Shown one piece after another: positions 48,832 to 61,900 of a stretch of DNA of 64,000 nt. The notes under the pieces were generated by a model. That model saw only the letters and a list, made by a program, of their open reading frames with translations. It made no database searches and had not been told where the DNA came from. The stretch's first letter is position 1. Each line of letters opens with the position of its first letter. Origin of the DNA: Gordionus sp. m RMFG-2023 (taxonomy: Eukaryota; Nematomorpha; Gordioida; Chordodea; Parachordodidae); assembly GCF_954871325.1 (NCBI RefSeq), contig NC_088776.1, forward strand, positions 13,454,052-13,518,051, written 5' to 3'. The translations under genes and the position numbers were made by a program.

Positions 48832-49657
48832 AATATAACAAGTCCGTAAGGTAAAATATAATTTAATATAATTCAAATATATCAACAAAGAAAAATATGA
48901 TATAAAATGTATTAAATATAAAAATATTATAGAGGCATAAATCCGCGAATGGATATGCAATTGTATCTTTCCCTAAAGTTTTAGGAAAAGCTATTTCCAT
49001 GCTAAAGTTACCTATAGTATAAGTACAAAATGTAAAATTCGAAGTTTTGACTGACATAATTAACAAAATATGTTGATTTGATTAAGCTGAATACACAAGG
49101 ATGATAAACGTAAATATATAAATTTTATAGATATAATTCAAATTTTAAGAGGTAAAGTGGAAGATATTGGTAGATTTTAAACAGGCACCGATTAAAATAA
49201 AGTGTTTGGTGACTAAAAGAAGTCTAAGTCTTTTATCGGCCTTTGCATATCTTCCAGATGATGATCTGGAAATGTAATTGAAGTCTTGGCAAAATATTTG
49301 TAGAAATTAATGGCTACTTTTTATTTCCTATTGAGAAGACCTACTGTACTATAGTAATTATTATATTTTCTGTTATAAATTTTAGAGCAACTAAATAATT
49401 TTGCAGCTCCCCTATGATGTATAGTTGTGAAATAAACAATTATACGTTAAATGGTGTCACCAGAGCAACAAATTGTGCCGAAGGCTGGCAATATGAGATT
49501 TAACTTCTATGACAATGTTTCACCTGACGTTTTTGAAATTTTAAAAGGGGGTCATAAACATATGCACAAATATAAGGTCCTGTATCTTCAAATCGTAATT
49601 CCTAAACAGCGTTATCTCTCAGAGAAATATGAAGATAATAAAAAACGAGTTCAATGA
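48832..49657 (+). CDS. Candidate small spliced gene, function unknown
   Basis: Four islands of raised G+C carry open frames: 48830s (MLGERNNITS), 48921-49010 (SANGYAIVSFPKVLGKAISM, acceptor ATTATAG, donor GTATAA), 49187-49275 (APIKIKCLVTKRSLSLLSAF, acceptor AAACAG, donor GTAATT) and a final ORF at 49451-49657 (68 codons from ATG, ending in KQRYLSEKYEDNKKRVQ). The middle two join in phase. The last ORF is in a different frame from the path the splice sites suggest, so the exact structure is unsolved. The region lies between inverted GACACTTTATCA-containing segments (48502-48532 and 49885-49912), so it may belong to a mobile element instead. I recognise no family. Confidence 0.35.
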
Positions 49658-50436
49658 TGTGTTTTAAAATATAGAATTTCGATATTTTTATTTATATGTT
49701 GATTTATGATTACTTTTTAATAAAGAGTAGATTAAATTCTTTATTGATTATGTTGTAAAATAGTTGATAATTAATTAGTAAGAAATATTAGTTTTTTTTA
49801 GATATGGAAGTTTAACGAAAAAGTCCAACAATCAGATATTGCCAAAATGTAATTTTCAAATATATTAAATTCAGTTTAAGTGTATCATGATAAAGTGTCG
49901 CATTATAAAATGATTGAATAATTAAGTGTAGATGTGATAACGTGTCACGTGGTAAAGTGTCTCCAAACCAATATTTATTTTGGGTAAAGGAAAAATAAAC
50001 AATATTTGGGCAAAGCAAAATGTTTGATTTTATTCTGAATTAAACATAAAGTCAAAGTTTTTACCATAAAAACGGGTTTTCTTCATCAAAATTTCTATAT
50101 TTATTTATTTCTAAAAAAAACAAACTTATGATTATTTTTTAATTTCTCGAGTTCATAATTAGTGTTCACGACTTGAGCTGTGAACTAAGTTAGTTGACTA
50201 CCGACTCTGCAGTCTAATGAACTCGACTAAATAACACTATTGCTGTTAGAAATGTGGAAAAGAAATAATATTTTAAATATGAATTAAGATAATAACTAAA
50301 ATAAATTTAAATATTAATTAGAATAGCAATGATATAATATTAGAATATCGCATGACCTCTTTATAAAATATATAATAATTTTTATTTCGTTATATTTTAC
50401 TTTTTGTATTCAAATTAAGGATGTTAAAATTAGTAT

Positions 50437-51296
50437 ATACCCGGGCCGGGCCTGAAATTTTTTTTTTAAAAAAACCCGGGTCGGGCTGGGCCTGAAATTT
50501 TTTTTTTTTAAATACCTGGGCCGAGCTTTATTTTTTAAAAAAATTTATACAACATGAATTATTATATTCGTCAATTAGATATGATTATATATAGGTATGA
50601 TTAATATAATGTTTGGTGAAAGTTAACACTAGCTAACACTCATAGTATCTATTACATAATATAATTATAGTTCTCCTGCCATTGAATAAATACGCAAAGG
50701 ATTAAATACATTATTATATAATATATGTTATATTTTTTATTAATATACAATTAATATAGTATATTCTCAAAATATTATTTACACAAATTTTTTTATAGTA
50801 TCAATTTGTAATATACTAAATATCTGTTTAGAATAAAAAATAAAAAAATTTTAGTAGTGTTGTTAAACCGCTAGTTTTGAGCCGATTTTTAAAAACGGCT
50901 AACTAAGTTTTTTATCCAGAAAAATATGCAATGAAAATTTTGCTCATAAAAGGAGCAAAGGTCTAGACATTTAATATCTAAATTTCGAGGCTTAGTTAAT
51001 TTTTCTGGCTAAAATATTGAATTAGCCGTTTTTAAAAATCGGCTCAAAACGAGCCGTTTAACAACATTAGCTAATATACTTGCTTATTAAATGATAATTT
51101 TGGCCGAAAATATGATAAAATACCAAATAGATGAATTTTTTGTATAACACGTCGAATATTATTTTAAAAAATTACGAAAATTTTATTAAAAAATCCAGGC
51201 CGGGTACCCCAAAATTTTTTTTTTAATATCCGGGCCGGGCCTAAAATTTTTAAATCCGGGTCGGGCCGTGCAAATGGTACCTCTGCAGGCCTCTGC
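50437..51296. mobile_element. GGGCCGGGC-ended repeat carrying an inserted MITE
   Basis: CCCGGGCCGGGCC blocks at the left and inverted counterparts (GGCCGGGCCTAAAA, GGGTCGGGCCGTGC) at the right bracket an AT-rich interior. The 50855-51069 MITE is inserted inside. Same general type as 15877-16238. Confidence 0.55.
50855..51069. mobile_element. MITE, TAGTGTTGTTAAAC family
   Basis: Left end TAGTGTTGTTAAACCGCTAG; right end AAACGAGCCGTTTAACAACATTA. Carries the family core (CAGAAAAATAT, ATTTCGAGGC). Confidence 0.75.
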
Positions 51297-52657
51297 TATA
51301 TATATTGTGTTAAAAATGTAATATAATAATATTATACATATACATTTTTTTCAAAATAGATAATGAATTATAGTAATTAAATTGAAAATTAATAAATTAA
51401 ATATGATTAATATTTTCTTCATATTTGTGATGCGTTATCTAAATATAAAAATGTAGTTTCTGGATACACTTTTATAAAAAGAATCACATATTTTAGAGGC
51501 ATTGAATATCGATATCTATTTTAGCATTTGGATAATATTTTATTTTAAGTTTTTTATATTCGAATTAATTTGTCCAATTTTATTTCATTACAAAAATAAA
51601 CTAGACAAATTTGACGAATTTAAATTTTTAATTATAATTTATTTATATTATCTATAAAAAATATATAGGCCAATCTTTCTAAATAATTTCTGAAAAGAAA
51701 TCTAATAATTTAATATTAGATTTTTTGCATCCCTTTGATGATATAAAGATTGTTATAAGTTTTTACGTACATAAAGTTTTGAATATTATTTTTAAATTGA
51801 GTATCTGATATGCCTACCAATATAAAGTTGTTAGTCATTTAACATAACAAGCACTCGCCTTCAAGTGCCCCAATGCTTCCATAATATTTGGAATTATTTT
51901 TTAACAAATTAAGATTTTTTTAAAATTTAATCACCTTAATTTTGTGATAAAAAAAATATTATCGTTTAAAATTTTATGCACTCTGGATAATTTATTGTAA
52001 ACGCGTTATGTTCAAGCAGTGCGTTAATTAAAGAGTTATTTAAAAAAAAAAGCCAATACTGGGTTTATTTATCAATTTGAGGTTTATTTATTATTTTGGA
52101 GCGATATGATGATAGGGATAACGATATGATAAAATTTGGAAAACATATGTGGCAATGTATATTTCAAAAATTATCGACGATATGAAAAATCAGCAATGAT
52201 TACGATAGCGTTAAATACCGCAATAAACATTACACGTTAACTATAAATTCAGCGTAAACGTGCAAGTATAAAATTTTTCAAAACAATTTAAAAAAAATGA
52301 TATTATTTTAAATCGAATGATTATGTATATATTCGCTCAGTACAAACATACTATTATTATCATTCATTCGAAATTATAAATTAAAATTTCGTTAACAATA
52401 ACAAGCCTTACAATAAAACATAAAAAAGTATTCACTATAAAGTACTTTATTTAGCTATCGATCATAATTATTTGTATGAAAATTATCACAATTAAATTAT
52501 GATTGACATAGAATAAATCTTATGACATATAATTGATTATATGAATCAATTATGCATATAACAATATTTAATTATAAGAATTCTTTCTTAAAATGATTCG
52601 TTTATAATAATATTCATTAAAATGAAATTAACATTACAAAAAACGGATGTTTTAAAT
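51297..52657. other. Intergenic, no gene seen
   Basis: AT-rich sequence; no exon-like island, repeat end or RNA gene recognised. Confidence 0.5.
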
Positions 52658-53362
52658 TTATAAATAATAGGAAGTTTTTGGATAAGAGACAGAACACTCA
52701 CTCTTAATTTGATGACAGCGTTTAAGATTATGATTAGGTATAAAAAATACAGGAGCACACATTTTTTTACTACCCGGTGCTATGCCCAAATAGTCGCGAC
52801 ATGTCGCATAGGGGCTTTCTTTTTTGAGATCACAATTTTTCCCGATGGAATCCAGCACTTTATCTTTATTCTCAGCAGAATCCATGTTGTTTAGAATAGT
52901 GGGATCGATTTGACATAAATATTTAAACAGTTGTCCGTAATCATTAAAATATGGGTCAATTAGTTCTTGATCCCAGGGGTACCGACTTTTATCGTAGGGT
53001 CGTTTGTACTTCCGCATAAATAATTTGTTCATCGTACCCAACAATTGAGTAGGATATTGACTCAAATGGTCCCAATTTTGACCCCAGGTTTCAACATTGA
53101 CATCTGAATTATACGTGTTGCGTAATTTTTCATCCAAATATTTTGCTAAATTTGATTTATCAATCGATGATAATTTACGCGGTTTTATATTTTCTTCAAT
53201 TATTATTTGTTTAACTTCTTTCTCTTTTGGGTCTCTAATCACACTGATTACATGCGCCATTGTTACATTTTTATCGTTATCTTTTTTAGCAGTAATGTTT
53301 GGTTTATGGATGGATTTAGAAGGATAACGATTTTGTTTTGTTTTGGAAAACCAAAATTTCAT
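52658..53362 (-). CDS. Intronless 234-aa protein of unknown function
   Basis: The longest clean ORF outside KNL1, with ATG start, G+C well above the flanks and no in-frame break. I do not recognise it. The N-terminal 45 residues are basic (KFWFSKTKQNRYPSK), possibly a targeting or nucleic-acid-binding segment. A charged helical part follows (about 50-90), then an aromatic, W/Y-rich middle (WGQNWDHLSQYPTQLLG, RPYDKSRYPWDQELIDPY). The C-terminal third has six cysteines (in LCQID, NCDLKK, TCRDY, MCAPV, RCHQIKSEC), which suggests a disulfide-bonded or metal-binding module. No signal peptide or membrane span is evident. Neighbours give no functional hint. A lineage-specific gene or a domesticated element gene are both possible. 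Confidence 0.6.
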   Translation of the reverse strand: MKFWFSKTKQNRYPSKSIHKPNITAKKDNDKNVTMAHVISVIRDPKEKEVKQIIIEENIKPRKLSSIDKSNLAKYLDEKLRNTYNSDVNVETWGQNWDHLSQYPTQLLGTMNKLFMRKYKRPYDKSRYPWDQELIDPYFNDYGQLFKYLCQIDPTILNNMDSAENKDKVLDSIGKNCDLKKESPYATCRDYLGIAPGSKKMCAPVFFIPNHNLKRCHQIKSECSVSYPKTSYYL

Positions 53363-53499
53363 AATATAAAGTATAAAAAAGAATTAGAATAAAATTAATT
53401 TATATTTCTAAATAATGATTTATTTATTTAACATATATTGAATATTGACAAGAGCACTTAATATTTTAAGTATCAATTTCAATTGTATTAGTGGTGTAC

Positions 53500-54990
53500 C
53501 TAGAATATAGCAAAAACCTAAGCACGCCTAAACCTAAAATATTTGATCAATAAGCTTGCCAATCTGACTTCCAATACCGGCTCGATGATTTTGTTATAAC
53601 CACTCATTTATCTTTTTGGTTAACATATCCACCCTGGAATATGATACTATTCTAGAGGGTATTATCTTAGGCGCAGCGTCATTTTTCAAATGTAGTATCT
53701 ATTTTTATAGCTGGTTTATTCTCCATTTTTTTTTCAAGGTCAACTCTAATTTTAATATTTTGCCATCATAATATTCTTCTAAGTTTAGAATAACAAACTC
53801 TTTTGATATTCTTAAGAGCATATAGCTAAACTTTTTCACATAGGATTTTTATCACTTTCTACCACAATTGCATCGAGTGCTTTAATTTCTTTTTCATAGC
53901 ATACATTTATTTGTGATCCAATGATTAGGTCGTTAATCTTAAGTCTATTTTATTTGTTTAGGTTATCCCAGCTCCTTTGCTGTTCATCATGGTATTATTG
54001 TATATATTGTTCGTATATAGTCTTAAATGGTCGTTGGAATGATGATTTCCATTTCAAAGTCCTACGCTCTATTTAATATAACCTCAATATCAACAGTATT
54101 TGCATCTACCCTTAATATATTGTATTCTTTTATCTCGGTTTTTATTTTTATTTTGTCTACATATTTATTTATATACTGATTGAATTACGAGCTTGATTCC
54201 TGCCGTTTGGGATCATCCTGTTACTAGTAATATGACTATACTATATTCTATTATTCTGGTGTTGATCGATGTGTGGTCTATCCTGCTCCCTGAAACTTTG
54301 AAAGTTTGACTATATGGCATGCCGTTGTTGAATCTAATGTTATATCGAATTATTATGTCTATCGCTGTTGTATCTAAAATTATTAGTATAGATATTACTA
54401 TTATATCTTTGACTGAATCTTGGGTACTCTTTATTGAATGGTTTGAATGCCTTCTCAAATCTCGTTCTTTTTAATAGTTTTAATTTTTTTTGTTTTGAAA
54501 TTTGGGAATATAGTTGTTTTAACGATTGCCGTAGTTAATTAACTTCAGAGTATCAACGGTGTGTTATTTATTTCCATATTAAGATTTCTTGATATTCATA
54601 TTTTCTACATTGCCTCACTCTCACATTGTGACTGATCGCCTATGGGTGTCTCCTCTATTATAGATATTATTTTTACCTCAATTAACACCTGTTAGACCGA
54701 GTTTGCTAACTCCAAGGACTCATCAACTGTAATATTATTCTTAAGCTTCATCTTAATAATGTGGCAATTTTTTATTTCTTAATGACCCTGTGGTCTAGAT
54801 TGCATTTCCTACTTAACTGGAGCTGCCTTATAAAATTCGGCAATCTTGGCTCTTCACATCTGTGTGAGAGGATGTCATCTAAGAAATTTTATAAGCCATC
54901 TGGGGTCATCGAACTTAATATCCGTGCACAATGCTTCGATCTTAAGGATTCATCGCCTGACATGCTGAAATGAGGCAGATCTCTTGGCGT
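53500..54990 (-). mobile_element. Decayed coding repeat, possibly a retroelement polyprotein fossil
   Basis: Raised G+C and broken minus-strand coding texture over about 1.5 kb. Residue patterns hint at gag and protease parts of an LTR element, but I saw no diagnostic motif and no terminal repeats. Broken many times and old. Confidence 0.25.
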
Positions 54991-55241
54991 CATATTTTAC
55001 ACTGTCTTTAAAATCATTTTACACATTATTAATATAAACATTAACACTAGTAGTATAGGGGGATTTGAGTCTTTAATGCCTGAACTGTCATTAGTTTGTA
55101 TTTTTATTTATTTATTTATAATATTATATTACCAGTAGAATATATCGCATAATATTAAAATTAATATATAATATATGATATAAATATTTAGTGTAGATGT
55201 ATTTGCGAGGACGGTGTCGATTTTGTTATTGTCCCATTTTA

Positions 55242-55856
55242 GCAGCGTCTACATGAGAGGGAGGGGTAGGAACAGTTTGCATCCTATTTTTGGGGATAGG
55301 CTCTTTAATGGGGGTAGGATAAATTTTTTGGGGGGTTATCTATTAAACTTTTAGATGAAATAGGAGAAAATTTATTGCTGTAAAAATTAATACTTTTATT
55401 ATAGAATTATTATAATACAATCGACCAAATCTATATATTGCAAACAATCATACACATTGTTTTCCAAATAAAACTTACTAGGTTTAGATATTTCAGCAAG
55501 CTCATAATGCCATATTAATTAATTCATTGTAAATAATGGAGGTTTTAATTGAATTTATTATCAAAAAAAAAAATTCTATATATTCACAAAATATCGACAG
55601 TTGGTAGTAGAGATAGATTAATTTAAGTTATCCTAGATAAATTCTGTATATTCACAAAATATCGACAGTTGGTAGTAGAGATAGATTAATTTAAGTTATC
55701 CTAGATAAATTATCTGAAAAGAGTATCAATAAATTAAAAAGGTGAAAATAATAATAGACAAACACCGCCGCCGAAGTCGGCAAAATTTTTAGGGGGTAGG
55801 CAAAGGTTTTTGAAGGGGGTTTGCATCCATTGAAAATCCTGTCATGTAGACGCTGC
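55242..55856. mobile_element. Inverted-repeat element, GCAGCGTCTACATG ends
   Basis: Perfect 14-bp inverted ends GCAGCGTCTACATG (55242-55255) and CATGTAGACGCTGC (55843-55856), with related TTGCATCC-containing G-rich blocks just inside. No transposase. A partial relative ends at 1513. Confidence 0.7.
55573..55709. repeat. Tandem duplication, 68-bp unit
   Basis: Two essentially identical copies in a row, the unit starting TATTCACAAAATATCGACAG at 55581 and again at 55649. Being so similar, the duplication must be recent. Confidence 0.9.
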
Positions 55857-55861
55857 ATTTT

Positions 55862-57042
55862 AGGCGTAACCAAGATTTTCCTAAGGGGGGGGAGGAAGAA
55901 TTAAAAATTTTCTGGGGCTTCCCCCCAAACCCTATTTTGTAAGGGCTTCGGCTTGCTTTTGCCCGGCCTTCGGCTGGGTTACCTTAGTCTATATATAGTC
56001 ATAAAATATTTTTACAATATAGGAGGTAATTTTTAATTAAAAAAATAAGCCTGGAACAAATATGAAATATATTTTTATTAGATATAAAATATAATAAATT
56101 ACTTGTATATACATTAATATCAAATGGTAATAATCTATTCCAAACAAGTATAAGAAATTTATTTATAAAAAGTAAGTAGACATAGTTGATATTCCTCTAT
56201 TATATAGAATTGGTTACAAAATACTAGGTAAAGTTCCATTTTTACAGAAATATTTGACAGTTAGAGAATATATTACAGTTAATATTTTAGCAAATTTTAC
56301 TAATCAATGCTCTTGATAATAAATATAGCAACACTCCATCTATTTATTTTAAATAAAAATTGATATTAAAAATTAATCTTCATATTATTCATCCCACAAT
56401 GTCTTTAAAGGATATTTTCTGATGTCCTTATCAATATTTTATAGTTTTCTGTAAAATATATAATTAGCTATATTGGTAAAAATTACTTGATTGTCATATG
56501 ATAATTGATAAAATTAGATATACTGTAAATCTACGGCATATAATATTCCACTGTTTGTATTGTGCTTTAATTTTTTTATTTAATTTATGATTTAATTTTA
56601 TCAATAGTTTATAATTATATTTTACTTTTATTAAGATAAATAAATTAAAATTACTCACTTTATAAAAAATTATATTTGATATATTATATTATTTAGTGAT
56701 TTTATTGATCTATTATTATTAATAATTAAAATACATTACACTTTTGTCTTAAAACTTATCTTTGGCTTACATTCCATTTATTAAAAAACATTTTTGGTTC
56801 ACTTTATATATACAAATGCTTTTTTCCAAAAATGTATAAATTATGATGAATAGTTTTATAAAAAAATATCAACTTTTACATTCTTTCTTTCAAATTATTG
56901 TTTAAGATATATGCATACATTTTTGGGGGGATATTTTCTATTAGCTTAAAATGATATTCACGAAAAGTGATATATTTCTGAAGGGGGGGGGATTCCCCTT
57001 GCCTACCCCCTGGCCTATGTGTCCCATATAACTACGCTACTA
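55862..57042. mobile_element. Non-coding DNA transposon, GCGTA-ended, G-run subtermini
   Basis: Left GGCGTAACCAAG followed by runs of G, and right runs of G and C ending in TAACTACGCTACTAT, are an imperfect inverted pair like that of 4852-6874. AT-rich interior without ORF. Limits approximate. Confidence 0.45.
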
Positions 57043-58937
57043 TGTAATCACCTTTAAAATCGCATCTTTTGCTCGTCGTGGAAATCCACGTATATATCCC
57101 ATCGTCTATCCTCCTTGTATACATTGTATCTTCTACGCTTATATTGTGAAGAAAGCATGCAAAGTTTAATATCGTTAAAAAAATTTGATTATATATCAAT
57201 AATGCGACATGTTTACTTTACAAATAAAATATAACATAACATAATGTAGAATATGCAATAAAATATATATATATGTATATATTTGTAATTTTAAATGTAA
57301 TTTAATATATATAATCTTATAAATGTCTTATTGATATAAAATTATAGAATAATTAACATTTAAATGATAATTTGGCCACATGCTATTTATTGGGGTAATA
57401 GTTCCATAAATATCATCAGTATAATTTAAATGAGTAAAGAAATAATATTGTCCAGTCGTATTTATTTTAAATTTAATAATATATCTTTAATTTCAAAAAA
57501 ATTAAGTATTTATGACAAAAGTAAAAATTAAATTAATCAACATAAATTAAAAGTAACTTTTGAATAGAAAATTTTAAATACACCGTATATCATTAAAATA
57601 AAGATGATTTAAGTTACGCCGATAGAAAAAACAAATTATGAAAATATAAAAGTTAATTTAAAGTAAAATAAAATAGAAGTTCAAATACAAGATTAATTTG
57701 TAATACAATGCCATGAAGGGTACAAAATTAAATAATAAGTGATATCAAGAACTATTAGACATCGTAATAAAACATAAATATAGGGTTCTCCAGCATCTAT
57801 ATGAGGAAAAGAAAGGGAACAACATTCCTTCTTAGATTCACTTTTTACCCCAAAAATAATTTTAATTCTGAAATAACGGGGATTTAGATATCGGTATATT
57901 GGTTGTAGTATCATTCACGGGAAGAGTATCTGAAGGATCTTCTAACCCTTAATATCTGGTAAGGGTCATGATTAACTCGATATAAATTTCACTAAACCAC
58001 AAATATAATCTAAAATTGACTTATATAAAATACAATTAATTACAACTATAAATAGATTAAAACTCGACATCTTAACCGTAAAAATAATGATTTATATAAA
58101 ACGCTATAAATTAATTAATAAATTTTGTAAACTAAAAATGTAAGATTAAGATAAACATAAAAATCAATCCCTTTTATAGGGAAAATTAAAAGCGCAATTA
58201 TAAATTAAAATAAAATTGACGCAAAGTGAAAAAAAAACGTTGCGATGAGTAGTTATGTTAGTTTTATCTTACATAATTGGGGATAAAACCAACACCCGCT
58301 ACTTTTCGGAACTCTAATACCTCCTAATTTAGGATGATATCCGGGACCTAACTATGCAATTTATAATAGTGGAATCCTTACTAAGTAATCCAAACCAAAA
58401 GTATGAAAAACTCCTGATTAAAAGAAAATACAAAAACCATAAGTGTAATTAAATCAAACAAAAGAGGGACTTCAAAAAAAACTTTATTATTTTTTTTGTA
58501 TCTGAGACGAAAAAAGTTGGGCAAAAAAAACTATTTTTAATTTATATATATTTAAAGCTAAACTTGGGCTAAACAAAAGAGGGATAAAAAAGAAACTAGT
58601 TTAAAATTATAAGGGAAACTTAATTTAACAAATTTCTACCTACCCGGAAGCTTGTCACTTGCCTTCTGAAATATATGTAAGGCAAAATTTTCCTAACCCT
58701 TCCTTCTCAATATATTAGGCATTGAGGCTACCAGTTAATTGTTTTAAAGGAAAACATGACCGGCGCTCGAAAGCCTTAACCCAAAATAGTGATGATTTAC
58801 CCCATGAATTATAATAACTTTTTTATGAATAGTTAATATAAGATTCATAAACTAACCTTTGATAGAATATAAATAATATATTTGTAAAATTAAATTTATA
58901 TAGTGGATTAACTTATTAACACATGTTCAAAAACTAA
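57043..58937. other. Intergenic upstream of COG5
   Basis: No gene supported. Short patches of raised G+C at about 57700-57960, 58270-58400 and 58640-58790 may be an eroded repeat. The 73-codon minus-strand ORF at 57693-57914 has no recognisable domain. No core promoter element could be assigned to COG5. Confidence 0.45.
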
Positions 58938-58959
58938 ATGCAGGCTGATATTTTTGAAA
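58938..58959 (+). CDS. COG5: COG5 exon 1
   Basis: MQADIFE plus one base; donor A|GTAAAT. A 22-nt first exon before a 38-nt intron, fixed by phase and by the upstream in-frame stop. Confidence 0.75.
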
Positions 58960-61900
58960 GTAAATATTTTTTATAGAGTTATTAATTTATATTATAGATT
59001 ATAAGGATCTCTTGGATCCTAATTTTAACATACAGAAATACATTAATATATTTATGAAAAATGGTGATTTTAATGAACAGATTGAAAATTTGTCTATAAT
59101 AATTAATCAACTTGATAAGAAGTTGCATGAAAAGGTTAATATTTTAGATTCTTGTTTAAAATTCTTTAATAGATAGGGGATCATTATCATGTTTTGTTAT
59201 CTCAAGCCTTAAAAATTAATGATATAGAAAAGGATTTTGAAAAAATCAAACAAAGAGTTTATGCATTAAAAGAACTAAATGATAAGTTTTTGATCATAGC
59301 TTAATAATATAATTAAAATGTTATAGGGTTAAAAGTAAAATATATGAACCATATAAAAGCATCCAGTTGTATACAAAGCAATTGACAAACATCCAAGTAA
59401 ACCAAAAATGTTGTATTTGCGATTTATATTGATTATACAGGCAACATGTGATCTTTTACGTTCTTATTCAAGATATAGTAGTCTGTATAAAAAGTTACAG
59501 CAAATAATGAATGAAAACACCAAAGAAATTATAAAGGCTGCATATAACATTAAAGAGCTAGGTATTTTTATATAATTATTAAATTAATCACAATAATAAA
59601 GATTTATTGCTTAATAATACGCCTAACTTAGTTGGGATAGATGATATAAATTTGCAAGTTTTTGAAGTTGAAAAATATAAGAAAGAAATTATATTAAAGG
59701 CTTATGACTTATTGATGCATGGACTGGATAATCAAGTTTTTAGCCACAAATGAAGCTAATTTTTTTCTCAAAATAATTCATAGAATCAAGTTCAAACTAG
59801 TACTGCTTTACAAGTATATCACCAGCTGGGACAGTTTCATTCCTTAATAGAACAAGATATTATGGATAAAATATTTTGTGGTGATTTTAAGGTGGCATTG
59901 TCAGAATGTTTTGGAATGAAAGGGAATCAATCTGAAAATAACATTAATGATTACAAAAAATTTAATGAAAGTTAGATGATAAAACATTTTGTCCTTTTTA
60001 TTATTTATTAGAGAATGCTGAGAAGACTAGATTGTATGGGTCCAATGGGAAGATTTTTAACCCATAAACAAAATTTTGAACTACCTGCCCAGGATTTTTA
60101 AGAATAACATACCTGCATATTCATTAATCTAAAAATTTTGTTTTACCCCTCCACCCACCAAATTGTTAAAATTTTTGACACTCTTGCCTCTAAGCTCATA
60201 ATATGGATAGGTTAAAATTCCACCCATTACAGACCTCTATTGCTGTGGGTCTATTAAGGCTTCCTCAAATTAATTTTTAAGTGCACTTAGCACCATACCA
60301 ATCATTTATCATAATTTTGCTTCCACTAAAAAAATTTTAAATATTTTTCTAAAACATATAAATTTTTAAAGAATTCTATTTCAAAATAATATAAAATAAT
60401 ATGCAAAATCAAAGATGGTAACTTTAGTAAAACAGAATCCCAATCTGAGATTAAGGGCTTATTCTGGTTAAGATGGGATAGGCTCTTGAACGAAATCCTC
60501 TACAAAACCTTGCTTAAAGCCTCGCATTTGCAAATTGTTTTGTCTAAGAAAAAATCAGTTCTTGTGGATAAAAGTCGCGCCAAGAATAACGAACAACACA
60601 TGGAAACACTCTATTACCTCAAGAACTTTTACGAGGTTTATGGATTGATTTTTTTTTAAAAAAATTTTAATATATATCTATCCTACATATCACTATTTTA
60701 TCTAAGATTACATTATTTTGGTCAAATTTATATGTAAACTAATGGTTTGCTTACTTGGGTAAAATATTTATTTTTAAAATAATATAAAAAATGGCTTTAT
60801 TTATTAATACTTTTTAATGTTCATTTTTAACAAAAACTTTTATTTTGTTTCATGTTTTTTTTAGCTTTTCTTATATAATATATTTTGTGTTAAAATTAAC
60901 TTTAGATTTTGGGAAATATTATACATTAATTATTTATTTTAAAATTTTGTCATTTACATTTCCTAGAAAAGGCGTGTGAACGAACACGAACTAATAGAAG
61001 CATTCCTAACCAAGTTAGAAGCTATAATGAAGGAAGAAATTGAATCGAAGGCCGCCAATTTCGGTAGCAGAAAAATTGGTCCAAGCCATCAAACCTTCGC
61101 CCTTTTCAAGCAGATTTGCGAATGGGAGTATCCTAAACTGCTTAGATATGTGACCGACACTAGGAATAGAATTCTCAATTCCAAGTTTATATCTTTATTA
61201 TAAAGTTTAAAAACTTATAAATTGAAGTAAAAGAATATTCAAAGTTTCAACCTTTTGTTCTTTATCTAATAAGATAATAAAATTAATATAATAGAAGGAA
61301 AAAAGTTGATTGATATTTTAATTATCTAAGATTTTCTGTAATTGTTTCTCAAAAATAATTTGATATAACAAAATATACTATAATATCCCATTTAAGTCCA
61401 ATCACGAATCTATGTAAAGGTGATTCCTCTCAAAATTATTCGGATGATTCCGAGCAAGATATGCCGGATATATTGGACGATGTCACGTACCTCACAACTT
61501 ATAACCATAGTAATTCTAGAAATAACGAGACTACAAAAATTTTGAATGGTAATAACAAGTATAGCACAGCATGCAACGCTAATAACAATGGTTTACGCCT
61601 GAAGATCGTTAATTTGTTTCAAGAAGTCCTGTCAGAAGCTTTTTCTAAAGGATATTTATCCAAGTACAATTAATATAATTTTAATTTATAAAGTAGAAGC
61701 CCGCAGACACATGTACAAGCCTAATTTAAAATTCCGAATTGGCTAGGCTTGGATTTTAAAAAAGAAATTGATTTTATGAGTCTACAAGACTTTAAAACAA
61801 ATAATTAAAATTTATTAAGTTTTTTTTATACATTTATTTTCGATTGTAATTTTGGAGTAAGCAAGACATGATTCACTTTTTAAATAGATACTAATCATTT

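Noticed and set aside
49408-49510. Reading of CEINNYTLNG...CAEGWQYE as part of an SLC22-type transporter
   Set aside because: Only a short C...CxxGW pattern fits; upstream frames lack a membrane span, and the frame soon stops.
57693-57914. 73-codon minus-strand ORF as a gene
   Set aside because: No domain, no clear start context and a composition that may reflect an eroded repeat; listed as intergenic.
61421-61429. AAAG|GTGATT as the acceptor of COG5 exon 10
   Set aside because: It would put a TGA in frame after exon 9; the acceptor at 61396 keeps the phase open.
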